A program made the position numbers and the translations under genes. The notes under the pieces are model-generated. The model saw nothing but the letters and a program-made list of their open reading frames with translations. It searched no databases and was not told where the DNA came from. A DNA stretch of 60,751 nt from Nisaea sediminum (GTDB lineage: Bacteria; Pseudomonadota; Alphaproteobacteria; Thalassobaculales; Thalassobaculaceae): assembly GCF_014904705.1 (NCBI RefSeq), contig NZ_JACZCQ010000017.1, positions 1 through 60,751 of the forward strand, given 5' to 3'. Within the stretch, counting starts at the first letter, position 1. The number at the start of each line of letters is the position of its first letter. This document shows positions 1 through 9,232 of the stretch, piece by piece.

Positions 1-33
1 CCGGCCCATCGGGCCGGCCGTCTTCTTTTTTTG
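1..33 (+). terminator. Hairpin with T run, probable Rho-independent terminator
   Basis: CCGGCCC, loop ATC, GGGCCGG is followed after a few bases by a run of seven T. It would end transcription coming from the left of the window, or from the methylase operon at the right end if the molecule is circular and complete here. Confidence 0.55.
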
Positions 34-72
34 TGCGTCTGCTCACGCAGCCGCGGCGCGGAGCTGTAATGT

Positions 73-98
73 AAAACGGTCGCTTTGCGACCGTTTTT
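73..98 (+). terminator. Hairpin AAAACGGTCGC/GCGACCGTTTT with T tract
   Basis: Perfect 11-bp arms around a TTT loop, ending in five T. The A-rich start and T-rich end allow termination in both directions. It isolates the relaxase operon from upstream transcription. The stretch 99-372 holds no gene that I can support. By analogy with other plasmids it may contain oriT, but I recognise no known nic consensus. Confidence 0.55.
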
Positions 99-372
99 GG
101 CTTTCAAGAAGTTGGGGTGTGGATCATCGATCCCACCCCATTTTTTTCGCGCACCGCGCGGCGCGGCCGCCATCAGATTTCAACGACCGCCCTAGACGAT
201 CAGTCAGAAGGACGCTCGCTTGTCGAGCGATCGTGTCTTGAGTGGGAGAGAGGGAAATGAAGGCGAATTGGTCCAAAAGCGTAGGACAAGATAAAGCGAC
301 GTGCCTATGGAGAGGGCGCAGCAGCGCTAATCATCTGTTTTTGTTTGCTGATTCGTGGGCCCGTGTTATGCT

Positions 373-387
373 CATAAAACATATGTT
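373..387. promoter_or_regulatory. CATA-N5-TATGTT site 1, before relaxase
   Basis: CATA AAACA TATGTT lies 29 nt before the relaxase ATG. It sits in a longer near-palindrome (373-392). It is one of eight related sites in the window and a candidate operator for a plasmid regulon that includes conjugation. Confidence 0.55.
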
Positions 388-415
388 GTATGCGCAATCT
401 CTTAAGTGATTGACA

Positions 416-2179
416 ATGCTCGGAAAAAATAGGCCCACGCTTCGATTCGCGGATGTTCGTAGCCCTGGAGCAGGGATCACCAAGGCTGTAGTTGCCGCAG
501 TGGCCTATCGCGCTTTGCCCGCTTCGTTCCGTTCGTCGGTCATGGGGCGCGCGATGCGTATGATCAATTCGGGGGCACCGCGAACAGCTGGTGGAGTGGC
601 TCGCAAAGCCCTCCGCGTATATGCCGCTTCGGGCGGCGGCCGGTCTGGTTTGAGCGACAGTTTTCAGCGGGCAATTGTCAAAACGCGGATCGTCACTACC
701 GGAGGGAAGATCAGCGGAAAAGTTCGCGCTCACATGAATTACATCACGCGCGATGGCGCCGGCGCCGACGAAAAATCCGCCGAACTTTTCGGCAGTGACG
801 ATCAAACAAAGGGCAATTTCGTTCGCAAGTTGGAGAAGGACGACCGGCATTTCCGACTGATTATCTCTCCGGAAAATGCGCCCGAAGACATGGAAGGGCT
901 TACGCGATCCGTTATGTCCGACATGGAAAAACGTCTTGACACGAAGCTCGAATGGAAAGCGGTTATCCACGAAAACACCGACCATCCGCACGCCCATATC
1001 GTCCTTCGCGGGATCCGTGATGACGGCGAAAATCTTCATATTCCGAACGTCTATTTGACCCGCGGGATCCGGGAAACGACGCAGCGGCGCCTTACACAAA
1101 CCCTCGGATACCGGACGGAACTGGATCAGGCGAATGCATTGATGTCCGAGGTAGACCGGCCGCGCGTTACCTCACTAGATCGCATGATTGTGCGTCACAG
1201 CGACGAAACCGGCCGGTTCGAGTTTGGCCGCTTGGGGCGAGCTGGCGCGTTGGGGGACAACCGCGTTCTCTTGATCAATCGAGCGAACAAACTTGTCGAA
1301 ATGGGAGCGGCCCAGCAAACGGGCGCGCAGGCAATTACGCTCGCGCCGGATTGGGAGGCGAAGGTCCGAGAGCACAGTCATTTCCGTGAGATGGAGGGGA
1401 GGGTGCAGAGCAGCTTTGCGGGTGAAATCCGGGAAAGCGTCGATCTCAGAAAGAGCGCGGGACCGACCAAATCGGTCATCGGGGAGGTCAAGACACGTGG
1501 CCTTGCCGACGAGCTGCATGATCGGCCTTATGTCGTGATCGATGGAGCGGACGGGCGTGCATACCACACAACCTTCAAGGACCTGGACGCGGCTGATGGT
1601 TTCAAACGCGGTGCCATTGTGCGCATCACGCCAGCCCGGAACAGCCAGCGCGGAGAAGCGACATCGAGGCCCTTCATTGCAGTCATTGGCCCGGGCGGGG
1701 TTGAAAAATCTATCAATGCCGAGGGCGCCAACTGGCTGGATGAATATGCGCGCGGCGGGGCAGGGGCCGAGAGCACACTGCTGCAGAAGAGGCTGAAGGA
1801 AGCGGCATCGAGACGGCGCGCGCATCATGCGCAGAATGGACGTCATGGCGTCCTCGATGACGATTCTCGCTACGAGAAGTGGTTGCTGGAAGAACGGAAC
1901 AAGTTGGTGCCGCCCAGCATCCGTAAGGCTGGGAAAGATGAAACGGCGCGGCTTCTGTTCGGTAAGGGGCAGCAATCCTTCGACGGCGTAATGACAGAGA
2001 TTCTGGAGACGAACCAAGGACCTTTTGGCGTGGTCAGGAACCCCATGAACAAGAGTTTCGCAACGGTCTCGCTATCGGCAAATCAGAGATCTCTCATGGG
2101 GCAGCCGGTGTCTCTCCGTTCTATGAATCAGCGACATCAGAACCGAATCCTCGTTCAATTGCTGACACGATCTCGCTGA
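416..2179 (+). CDS. Relaxase / mobilization nuclease, VirD2-like with DUF3363
   Basis: DNA relaxase that would nick the plasmid at oriT, stay bound to the 5' end and pilot the strand into the recipient. Residues 185-194 carry the three-histidine metal motif (H185 followed by H190-P-H192-A-H194). Y109 in NYITRDG is the likely nucleophile by family comparison. The part after residue 240 matches the DUF3363 region of VirD2-like relaxases. I start at ATG 416 rather than TTG 410. The length of 587 aa is usual for the family. It is followed after 18 nt by the coupling protein gene, a normal pairing. Function is firm; the oriT it acts on is not identified. Confidence 0.9.
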   Translation: MLGKNRPTLRFADVRSPGAGITKAVVAAVAYRALPASFRSSVMGRAMRMINSGAPRTAGGVARKALRVYAASGGGRSGLSDSFQRAIVKTRIVTTGGKISGKVRAHMNYITRDGAGADEKSAELFGSDDQTKGNFVRKLEKDDRHFRLIISPENAPEDMEGLTRSVMSDMEKRLDTKLEWKAVIHENTDHPHAHIVLRGIRDDGENLHIPNVYLTRGIRETTQRRLTQTLGYRTELDQANALMSEVDRPRVTSLDRMIVRHSDETGRFEFGRLGRAGALGDNRVLLINRANKLVEMGAAQQTGAQAITLAPDWEAKVREHSHFREMEGRVQSSFAGEIRESVDLRKSAGPTKSVIGEVKTRGLADELHDRPYVVIDGADGRAYHTTFKDLDAADGFKRGAIVRITPARNSQRGEATSRPFIAVIGPGGVEKSINAEGANWLDEYARGGAGAESTLLQKRLKEAASRRRAHHAQNGRHGVLDDDSRYEKWLLEERNKLVPPSIRKAGKDETARLLFGKGQQSFDGVMTEILETNQGPFGVVRNPMNKSFATVSLSANQRSLMGQPVSLRSMNQRHQNRILVQLLTRSR

Positions 2180-2197
2180 CGGTCGGAGGAGAAAAAT

Positions 2198-4156
2198 ATG
2201 CTCGCACGCGCCGCAACCTTCTACCGTGGTTTCCTTGTCATGCTCCTTTTCGTCATCGGCGGGATGGCCGGAGCGACACAGTATGTAGCGCACTGGTACG
2301 GCTATCATCCCGCCTTGGGGGAGCCCCTTTTTTCGATCGGTGCACATAAGTTTTATGCGCCCGTTATGTGGTGGATCTGGCTATTCAGTTTGCCTAATCC
2401 GCGGATGAATGTGTTCGATACCGGCCAGTTGATAATGACCGGTTTCATCGTCGCGGGGATCTTCGTTTTCATCTACGCCGTGACAATGCGGAAGCGGCAG
2501 TCGAGTGGAAAATTCGGGACTGCCCGATGGGCGACAGACAAAGAACTGGCTCGGTACAAGGGCCATAACGGAGTCATCGTTGGCACCAGCGGAAAGAAGA
2601 AGGACCGTCGCGGACGCATCCCTAAATACATCACTCACGATGGCCCCGAACATGTCGCTCTGATTGCTCCATCTCGTTCGGGGAAGGGGGCGTCCACGAT
2701 CATCCCAACTTTGTTTCGGTGGACCGACAGCGCGTTCGTTCTCGATATCAAAGGCGAGAACTGGACCGCGACGAGCGGCTGGCGATCGACCTTCTCGAAG
2801 TGCTTCCGCTTCGATCCGGCTTCACCCGATTCCGCGAAGTTCAATCCGCTTCAAGAAATCCGGCTGGATCACAATCTCGTCGGTGACGTCGATCTGATTG
2901 CATCGATGTTGGTGGATCCCGAAGGCACCAAAACAAACCCGAACCATTGGGACATAACAGCCCGCGGATTGCTCAAGATCGTCATCCTCCATTGTCGTCT
3001 GACCGACCCGAACGCATCGCTTGGCAGCGTGAAGGAATGGCTGAACAAGCCCGGCGTCGAAATCACAGACAAGCTGGACGAGATGATGTTGACGAAGCAT
3101 CTCGGAGACCATCCGCACCCTGTCGTGGCCGAGGGCGTACAGACTTTGAAGGACAAATACTTTCCGGAATTGTCGAGCATTCTCAGCACAGCGCGGTCGT
3201 ACCTTGGGATCTATGACGACCAGATCCTCGCCCACAACACGTCGAGCTCCGATTTCACAATCGATTCTCTCTTGAATGACGATAAGCCGGTAACGCTTCA
3301 CATCGTTTTCACGCCGAGCAACCTTCAGCGCCTGCGTTTTTTCCTGCGCCTTTTCGTCTCTCTTGTGGTGCGAAAACTGACAGACGTGAATGTCGCGCCG
3401 GCCGAGTTTCCGCATAAGCGACGAGGGCTCTTCCTGCTTGATGAATTCCCGCGACTTGGGAACCTGGCGCTTCTCCACGACGCGATCGGCTACCTCGCCG
3501 GATACGGTATAAAGTGCATGATCGTGGCGCAGTCGGTGAAGGACCTTGTTCGGATCTATGGTCGCGAACAGACCCTTCTCGAGAACAGCGCGGTCCAGAT
3601 CATCCACGGAACCAACGACCCTGATACTGCCGATTATGTCTCCCGAATGGTCGGGACGAAGACGCATCGCGAAGAGGAAATGAACGTTTCCGGCAACCGT
3701 CTCGCGCCGATCCTGATGCACACGTTCGTCTCACATCAAGAGAACGCGCGAGCGCTTCTCACGCCGGGCGAGGTACAGGATCTGCCGCGCACCCAACAGC
3801 TATTTTTCGCACCGGACATTGCCCCGGCTTTGATCGAGAAAATCAAATGGTGGGAAGACCCGTTTATGCGCGCACACAGCGCAGAGCAGGCGCCCCCCGT
3901 CCCGCGCGATCACGTGCCGCCGGTCAATCCATGGGCGGGGTTGACCGTCGAGCCCGTCGAGATCCCAGCGTCCGAACGCGACGAAACGGAAGGGCACGGG
4001 GAGGTCGATCACATTTCGACTGGACGCACCATCATGGATGACCCAGGCCCGGTCGAAGGTGATCCAGATGAACCGGGGCGAGAGCAGCAGAGCGAACTTG
4101 GTAGCGACGACAACGCGCAGGTGAGGGAGAACGATAATGGCCTCTTCCGGATCTAA
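2198..4156 (+). CDS. traG: Type IV coupling protein TraG/VirD4
   Basis: Inner-membrane hexameric ATPase that brings the relaxase-DNA complex to the secretion channel. Two N-terminal membrane segments (about residues 10-28 and 78-97) are followed by the ATPase domain with Walker A APSRSGKGAS (157-166) and Walker B LFLLDEF (D415, E416). The C-terminal 100 residues are acidic and Pro-rich, probably a flexible tail. The start has a good ribosome site (GGAGGAGAAAAAT). The 3' end overlaps the next gene by 20 nt. 652 aa, full length. Confidence 0.93.
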   Translation: MLARAATFYRGFLVMLLFVIGGMAGATQYVAHWYGYHPALGEPLFSIGAHKFYAPVMWWIWLFSLPNPRMNVFDTGQLIMTGFIVAGIFVFIYAVTMRKRQSSGKFGTARWATDKELARYKGHNGVIVGTSGKKKDRRGRIPKYITHDGPEHVALIAPSRSGKGASTIIPTLFRWTDSAFVLDIKGENWTATSGWRSTFSKCFRFDPASPDSAKFNPLQEIRLDHNLVGDVDLIASMLVDPEGTKTNPNHWDITARGLLKIVILHCRLTDPNASLGSVKEWLNKPGVEITDKLDEMMLTKHLGDHPHPVVAEGVQTLKDKYFPELSSILSTARSYLGIYDDQILAHNTSSSDFTIDSLLNDDKPVTLHIVFTPSNLQRLRFFLRLFVSLVVRKLTDVNVAPAEFPHKRRGLFLLDEFPRLGNLALLHDAIGYLAGYGIKCMIVAQSVKDLVRIYGREQTLLENSAVQIIHGTNDPDTADYVSRMVGTKTHREEEMNVSGNRLAPILMHTFVSHQENARALLTPGEVQDLPRTQQLFFAPDIAPALIEKIKWWEDPFMRAHSAEQAPPVPRDHVPPVNPWAGLTVEPVEIPASERDETEGHGEVDHISTGRTIMDDPGPVEGDPDEPGREQQSELGSDDNAQVRENDNGLFRI

Positions 4157-4559
4157 AATCGCAAAGCGCTTTCATTTGCCGGCGCGATTGGCGGAGCAAC
4201 TGGCGACGGCCGCCAAGCAACAGCGCCGGAAGGAGTCGCATATCGCCGAGGAGGCGCTTGAGGCCTATTTCAATCCGGCCGAGCCCGACTTCATTCAGCT
4301 TGAAAACACGATGGCCGTGACCTTGCGAAAGCAGACACGGGCGATTCAATCGATGCAGAGGGATATCAACCTCGGCGTTGAAACGCTGGCTCAGTTTGTG
4401 CGGGTTTACTTCGGAAACACTTTCCCGCCGAACCATGAAATGCGCGAGGAGATCCTGAAAGGCGCTCCGAAGCGATGGGAGGCATTCACGGATGCGGTCC
4501 GCCAACAAATCGTGAAGGACGTTCCCTACGTGCGGGAGATTCTTGAAGATGAGCAGTGA
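4137..4559 (+). CDS. CopG-like ribbon-helix-helix protein between traG and trbB
   Basis: Small protein of 140 aa. Residues about 9-45 (KRFHLPARLAEQLATAAKQQ and the helix after it) look like a ribbon-helix-helix DNA-binding unit. The rest is helical with no known domain. A CopG-type gene at this place, between traG and trbB, is usual in Trb-type elements, so a role in regulating transfer genes or binding near oriT is inferred. It overlaps traG at its start and trbB at its end, showing translational coupling. Confidence 0.75.
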   Translation: MASSGSKIAKRFHLPARLAEQLATAAKQQRRKESHIAEEALEAYFNPAEPDFIQLENTMAVTLRKQTRAIQSMQRDINLGVETLAQFVRVYFGNTFPPNHEMREEILKGAPKRWEAFTDAVRQQIVKDVPYVREILEDEQ

Positions 4560-5466
4560 CGCCGCGCTGCGGCAGACCGCAGCATTTGAAGACCAGTTAA
4601 GACAGGACCTTCCGTTCCTTGATGACGAGGACCTGACCGATGTCATGTTGAACGATGACGGCAGGCTCTGGATCAAGCGATGGGGCAAGTCCCCCGAGCT
4701 GGTCCGGACGGACTTTCCATCGGCGAGGGCCGAAACTCTCCTTCGGCTTGCGGCCGGGGCTGCCAACACGGAAATAACCTTCAAGAACCCGCGCCTCTCC
4801 GCCGAGCTTCCGAACGGGGCACGGCTGCAGGGCTTCTTGCCGCCTGTCACGACGCGGCCGGTCATTGTGCTTCGGACACATCGAGAAGTCCGCGTATCGC
4901 TCCAGGACTATGTTACGAACGGCTATATGACCGCCGATCAAGCCGCGGAAATTCGCGAGAACATCGCTCAGAGGAAAAACATCGTCATCGCCGGCGCGAC
5001 CGGATCCGGGAAGACCACGCTCGCGAATGCCATGTTGCTCGAGCTGAAGGACAGCCATGACCGTATCGTTGTCCTGGAGGATACCCGCGAGCTTCAGTGC
5101 GCCGCTCCGAACACAGTCCGTCTTCGATCGTCCCTCGCCATCTCTTTGCGAGAGCTGGTCTTCGATACTCTCCGCATCAAGCCGGACCGGATCGTCGTTG
5201 GCGAGGTCCGGAAGGGCTCCGTAGCGCGCGAGTTGCTTGCCGCCTGGTCGACGGGACACCCGGGCGGAATCACGACGCTTCATGCCGACAGCGCCGGCGA
5301 CGTCATGGTGCGGGTCGAGCAGCTGCTAATGGAAGAATTTCCAGTCGTCCCTTACCATTTGATCTCTCGTGCAATAGACGCGGTTTATTTCCTGGCGACA
5401 ACGCCCAACGGGCCTCGCCTCACAACGATGGAACCCGACGCAATGGAGGATCTGAAAGAGCGCTAA
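4549..5466 (+). CDS. trbB: TrbB, VirB11-family secretion ATPase
   Basis: Cytoplasmic hexameric ATPase that powers pilus assembly and substrate transfer in the type IV secretion system. 305 aa with Walker A GATGSGKTT (149-157), Walker B RIVVGEV (214-220) and the His box HPGGITTLHA (237-246) that marks VirB11/TrbB proteins. I chose ATG 4549 over the upstream TTG 4543. It overlaps the CopG-like gene by 11 nt. After it comes a 700-nt gap before trbC, whereas these genes are often adjacent in related clusters. Confidence 0.93.
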   Translation: MSSDAALRQTAAFEDQLRQDLPFLDDEDLTDVMLNDDGRLWIKRWGKSPELVRTDFPSARAETLLRLAAGAANTEITFKNPRLSAELPNGARLQGFLPPVTTRPVIVLRTHREVRVSLQDYVTNGYMTADQAAEIRENIAQRKNIVIAGATGSGKTTLANAMLLELKDSHDRIVVLEDTRELQCAAPNTVRLRSSLAISLRELVFDTLRIKPDRIVVGEVRKGSVARELLAAWSTGHPGGITTLHADSAGDVMVRVEQLLMEEFPVVPYHLISRAIDAVYFLATTPNGPRLTTMEPDAMEDLKER

Positions 5467-5750
5467 ACTGCGCCGAAAGCGGGTGGCCCAGGCTCTCTGC
5501 ATGGCGTTTCGCCTATCGGGCGAAAACAAAAAGACATGCGACGGCGAAGAAGACCAGCACGCCGAACCAGCCTGACGCTCGCCCTGAAAACAAGGGCGAT
5601 GCAATCGAGATCTCGGATTTTTCGAGAGACTTTATCAAAACGGAAACGACCGAATCATACCTTGATCGCATGGAACAACCCTCATGGCCGCCATAACTGG
5701 CGGTCAATAGCTGTTCTTCATGCGCTAGGTTTACGATCGCCCCCCGGAGG

Positions 5751-5781
5751 CGCTACCCGGAGCCCGCAGGCTCTGGTAGCG
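5751..5781. promoter_or_regulatory. Strong two-part stem-loop in the trbB-trbC gap
   Basis: CGCTACC pairs with GGTAGCG, and inside it AGCC pairs with GGCT, with a CGCA loop and small bulges. There is no T tract after it, so it is not a simple terminator. It could be an RNA processing or attenuation structure or a protein-binding site. Confidence 0.45.
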
Positions 5782-6137
5782 ATCTAGCTAGCGTCAGAAG
5801 AAAATTCAGTCCCTTGCACTTAAACAAACGCTGCAGGACCTATCTAAATCAAACTTACTCCGTTCCGGGACGGGTCAGGGACAATTTATCTAGCATTTCT
5901 CCGGTATTTTTTCAAGTTAGGAATGCTGGGCCGAGCGACTGTCTAAGTATCTGATTATAAGGCATAAAATGTCATAATCTTTATTATGGGAAGGAAAATG
6001 CGCCAAAGTAGGTTCTGTTGCGTTTTCCGTTGGATGCCGCCCATATTGCATAATTATTTTATTGGTATTGTATCTCTTCCGCAATTTTGGTGGGCCTTGA
6101 CCTAAATGTCATAGCGTCATAGGTTTCGAATGATGCA

Positions 6138-6152
6138 CATAACACATATGTG
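6138..6152. promoter_or_regulatory. CATA-N5-TATGTT-type site 8, before trbC
   Basis: CATA ACACA TATGTG lies 22 nt before the trbC ATG. It differs from the consensus in one base of the right arm. It is in the right place to control the long trb-pil operon. Confidence 0.45.
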
Positions 6153-6173
6153 CAAATCGAGCGGAGTTGACTC

Positions 6174-6524
6174 ATGAAACTTCTCAGTCAGAAAGACACC
6201 CAGATCGTCTGGCGTGTGACATTCGCAGTCGTCGCTGCGGTCGCCGTTGCGACCCTTCCTGAGATTGCAGAGGCGGCGACCACTCTTACCGGTGCAAATC
6301 CGTGGGAAGGGCCGATTGACCGGCTTTCCAACAGCTTGCAGGGACCAGTTGCCAAAGCGGTTGGTGCGGCGAGCATTGCCGGGGCGGGCCTCACTCTCGC
6401 TATGGGCGAGAGCGGCGGGTTGATGCGCAAGGCGGGAGGTGTTGCAACAGGTGGAGCCGTTGCATTCAATGCCGCTTCATGGGGTTTGCCTTTTCTCGGC
6501 TACTCCGGCGCCGTCACCTTCTAG
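6174..6524 (+). CDS. trbC: TrbC, VirB2-type conjugative pilin
   Basis: Major pilus subunit precursor, 116 aa. An N-terminal leader runs to about residue 36 (IAEAA region). Two hydrophobic segments follow, about 62-80 and 88-112, the VirB2/TrbC layout. TrbC pilins of this group are cyclised by a TraF-type peptidase, and a TraF homolog is encoded at 32737. First gene of the trbC-I block, ten nt before trbD. Confidence 0.85.
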   Translation: MKLLSQKDTQIVWRVTFAVVAAVAVATLPEIAEAATTLTGANPWEGPIDRLSNSLQGPVAKAVGAASIAGAGLTLAMGESGGLMRKAGGVATGGAVAFNAASWGLPFLGYSGAVTF

Positions 6525-6533
6525 GGCGCCCCT

Positions 6534-6776
6534 ATGTTCGAAGAGCCCGTACCGCAGTCTTTAACAAAACGGATCCTAGTTCTCGGCCTTCCCCGAGAGC
6601 TAGGGATCCTTATTGGCACTCTCACGGCGGTCGGGTTTTTCGCCCTGCATCGATTTGAGCCGGTAATAGCCGGCATCATTCTCGTGATGGTGGGAAACAT
6701 CATTCATCGCAAAGATGAGTGGACCTTCGAGATCCTTATGCGCCATGCGAGATACAAATCCAGGTATCTCCCCTGA
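6534..6776 (+). CDS. trbD: TrbD, VirB3-like inner-membrane protein
   Basis: 80 aa with two close hydrophobic segments (about 21-37 and 40-58). Size, topology and position between trbC and trbE match TrbD/VirB3, which helps to place the VirB4 ATPase at the membrane. The stop codon overlaps the ATG of trbE (TGATG), typical of tight coupling. Confidence 0.82.
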   Translation: MFEEPVPQSLTKRILVLGLPRELGILIGTLTAVGFFALHRFEPVIAGIILVMVGNIIHRKDEWTFEILMRHARYKSRYLP

Positions 6777-9232
6777 TGAACTCGATCTTTGGACGTTACC
6801 GCATTGGCGCCTTCAATGCGCCTAAAGCCGCTTCTGTTGCTGAACTTCTGCCGTGGCTGACGGTCATGCCAGACGGACAGACGGTACTTTTGAAAGACGG
6901 AGCTTTCATGGCCATTTGGGCGGTCCGCGGCCCCGACATGGCATCGGCTCCTGATTATGAGTTCAACCGAATCTGCATGAATCTAAGTGCAAGACTGAAC
7001 ACCTTGCAGGGCGGTTGGTCCGTTTTCTTCGAAGACGCCCGCATTGAAAGCCAACCCTATCCTGAGTCTGCTATATCGAACCCTGTAGCGCGTCTGATCG
7101 ATGCCGAGCGGCGCAATCAGTTCAGCCAGTATCCGCATTACGAGAACGTCTATTATCTCACTGTGACGTACCTGCCGCCGGCCAAGAGCCATAGCCAGGT
7201 CCGCCGCTTCTTTATCGAGAATGAAGCAAGGGAGGGCCATGCAGCTCTTCCCGTACATCTCGCAGACTTTCAGCAGCAGATTCTCGCACTGGACGAAGCC
7301 TTCAAGCGCCAGTTCAAGCAACGGCGCTTACTCGCGGGCAGCGAGATCCTTTCCTACCTCCATTCGACAATCAGCACCTCTCGATACGATATTGGATACA
7401 GTGATCTGCCCGTTTTTCTCGATCGGCTTTTGTCGGACGACGAAATCAATGGGGGCTTCTACCCGACCGTCGGGGGCAAACATCTTCGTGTTATTGGTAT
7501 CCGCCAACTGCTCGGACCGACGAAACCGGGCCTTTTTGAGGAGCTAAACGCACTTCCATTCCCTTATCGCATGGTTGCCCGCTTCATAGCTCTCGATGAC
7601 GCACAGGCTCAGAGAGAGATCAGCCGTGTTGGCCGCTTCTGGTTTCAGAAGCGGCAGAATCCCCTGTCGCTTATTTTTCAATCGATCACCGGCGAGCCTG
7701 GAAAGATCGATCAGGAAGCGCTGCGACGAAGCGACGATGCCGACGACGCCGCCCTTCACGTGCAGGAACGCCGCGCCAGTTATGGTTATTGCACGCTCTC
7801 GCTCGCAATCCTGGAAGACGATAGGGACGTCGCAGACGCCCGCGCCATCGAGATCCAGGAACTTGTCCGCCGCAATCGTGCAATCCCTGTCATCGAAAAA
7901 GAGAATGCACTTGAGGCATGGCTTGGGATGGTCCCCGGCAATTCTGTTGCCAATGTTAGACGCCCGCTCCTCAGCACCATTCATTTCTCGCATCTTGCCC
8001 CGATCTCTGCCACTTGGGCCGGGCCTGACGGTGTTTCACATGAGTCTCTTGAAGGTCCGGCTCACGTACTTTGCGAAACAAACGCTACGACGCCATTCCG
8101 GTTCTCGACTTTCTCGGGCGACGTCGGCCACTTCTTGGCGATCGGCCCAACCGGTGCCGGCAAATCCGTCCTGTTGAATTTGCTCGCCGCACAATGGCTC
8201 AGATACCGGAACAACATCGGCGGCGCCCAAGTCTATGGCATCGAGGCCGGCGGATCGATGCGCTGTCTGACGCGCGCCCTTGGCGGTACTTACCACGATC
8301 TCGAATCTACGAGCGGCTCTCTGAGTCTTCAGCCTCTTCGAGAGGTTCACATTCCAGAGGAACGCGAGTGGGCCGCTGAATGGCTGATACGGCTTTTCAG
8401 TTTCGCCGACATAGACGTCGACGCTGCTCAAAAGCAGGAGATTTGGTCCGCTCTGGGTTCTCTCGCAACCCAACCATACGAGCATCGAACGCTCTCAGTT
8501 CTTCAAACCCTTCTACAGGACAACCTCCTCCGCACAGCGATAGGCCCCTTTACTATCGACGGGCCAGCCGGGCGGTTCATTGATTCGGGAAGCCCTACGC
8601 TCCCGGACGAGATCGAGTTCGTCGATCTAGGGTCTTTGCTCGACGCCTCTTTCGCACCAACGATTCTAGATGCTCTGTTCCGTCGCTTCGAGGGCCGCTT
8701 CAACGGCCGCCCAACGCTTTTCTTGATCGATGAAGCATGGATGGCGCTTCTCAACGGCACATTTGCGGACCGACTTCGCTCCTGGCTCAAGACGCTGCGG
8801 AAGCGGAATGTCGCTGTCGGACTCGCGACCCAGGAGGTTTCGGACTTCCTCAATTCCGGCTTGGCCCAGACGTTGCTTAACGCCTGCCCCACCCAGATCT
8901 ATCTTCCAAACGCTGCAATTTCGAACGCCGAAGTGGCTTCGCGATACGCCGCTGTCGGTCTGAACGAAACGCAAATATCCATCATCCGGGACGCCACACC
9001 GAAGTCCGACTATTACTTTGTCACACCAGCCGGGTCCCGCCTGATCTCTTTTTCGCTTGGACCGGTAGCTCGGGCCTTCTGTGCGGCCACGAGCGCGGCG
9101 GATCAAGCCGATCTATCGTCCCTTGACCCGTCTCTCACAGGCGTATCATTCGCGTCCCGATGGCTCGAGGGGAAGGGTCTCAAGCATTCCGCCAACGCTT
9201 TGACGGAGGTTACGAGACATGCTGCCGAATAG
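6776..9232 (+). CDS. trbE: TrbE, VirB4-family secretion ATPase
   Basis: Largest ATPase of the type IV secretion channel; it drives pilin extraction and substrate transfer. 818 aa from ATG 6776. Walker A GPTGAGKS is at about 457-464 and Walker B LFLIDEAW at D652/E653. The N-terminal half matches the CagE/TrbE/VirB region. I reject the longer frame from 6719 because it would start inside trbD. The end overlaps the next gene by 14 nt. Confidence 0.93.
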   Translation: MNSIFGRYRIGAFNAPKAASVAELLPWLTVMPDGQTVLLKDGAFMAIWAVRGPDMASAPDYEFNRICMNLSARLNTLQGGWSVFFEDARIESQPYPESAISNPVARLIDAERRNQFSQYPHYENVYYLTVTYLPPAKSHSQVRRFFIENEAREGHAALPVHLADFQQQILALDEAFKRQFKQRRLLAGSEILSYLHSTISTSRYDIGYSDLPVFLDRLLSDDEINGGFYPTVGGKHLRVIGIRQLLGPTKPGLFEELNALPFPYRMVARFIALDDAQAQREISRVGRFWFQKRQNPLSLIFQSITGEPGKIDQEALRRSDDADDAALHVQERRASYGYCTLSLAILEDDRDVADARAIEIQELVRRNRAIPVIEKENALEAWLGMVPGNSVANVRRPLLSTIHFSHLAPISATWAGPDGVSHESLEGPAHVLCETNATTPFRFSTFSGDVGHFLAIGPTGAGKSVLLNLLAAQWLRYRNNIGGAQVYGIEAGGSMRCLTRALGGTYHDLESTSGSLSLQPLREVHIPEEREWAAEWLIRLFSFADIDVDAAQKQEIWSALGSLATQPYEHRTLSVLQTLLQDNLLRTAIGPFTIDGPAGRFIDSGSPTLPDEIEFVDLGSLLDASFAPTILDALFRRFEGRFNGRPTLFLIDEAWMALLNGTFADRLRSWLKTLRKRNVAVGLATQEVSDFLNSGLAQTLLNACPTQIYLPNAAISNAEVASRYAAVGLNETQISIIRDATPKSDYYFVTPAGSRLISFSLGPVARAFCAATSAADQADLSSLDPSLTGVSFASRWLEGKGLKHSANALTEVTRHAAE

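Larger units (their letters stand above)
5467..6173. other. 707-nt trbB-trbC spacer, AT-rich in its right half
   Basis: No gene here has a convincing start and ribosome site. One open frame (about 5467-5696, +) has coding-like composition and ends SYLDRMEQPSWPP but has no ATG, GTG or TTG in a sensible place, so it may be a gene remnant. The spacer holds a strong stem-loop at 5751-5781, an AT-rich stretch (5890-6130) and a CATA-N5-TATGTT-type site at 6138. It probably carries the promoter of the trbC-pil operon. Confidence 0.5.

Noticed and set aside
99-372. oriT next to the relaxase gene
   Set aside because: The place is plausible, but I cannot find a known nic core or a clear set of inverted repeats, so no oriT feature is called.
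5500-5787. Several short frames in the trbB-trbC gap
   Set aside because: None has a start codon with a ribosome site together with a coding-like product; the best frame has no start at all.
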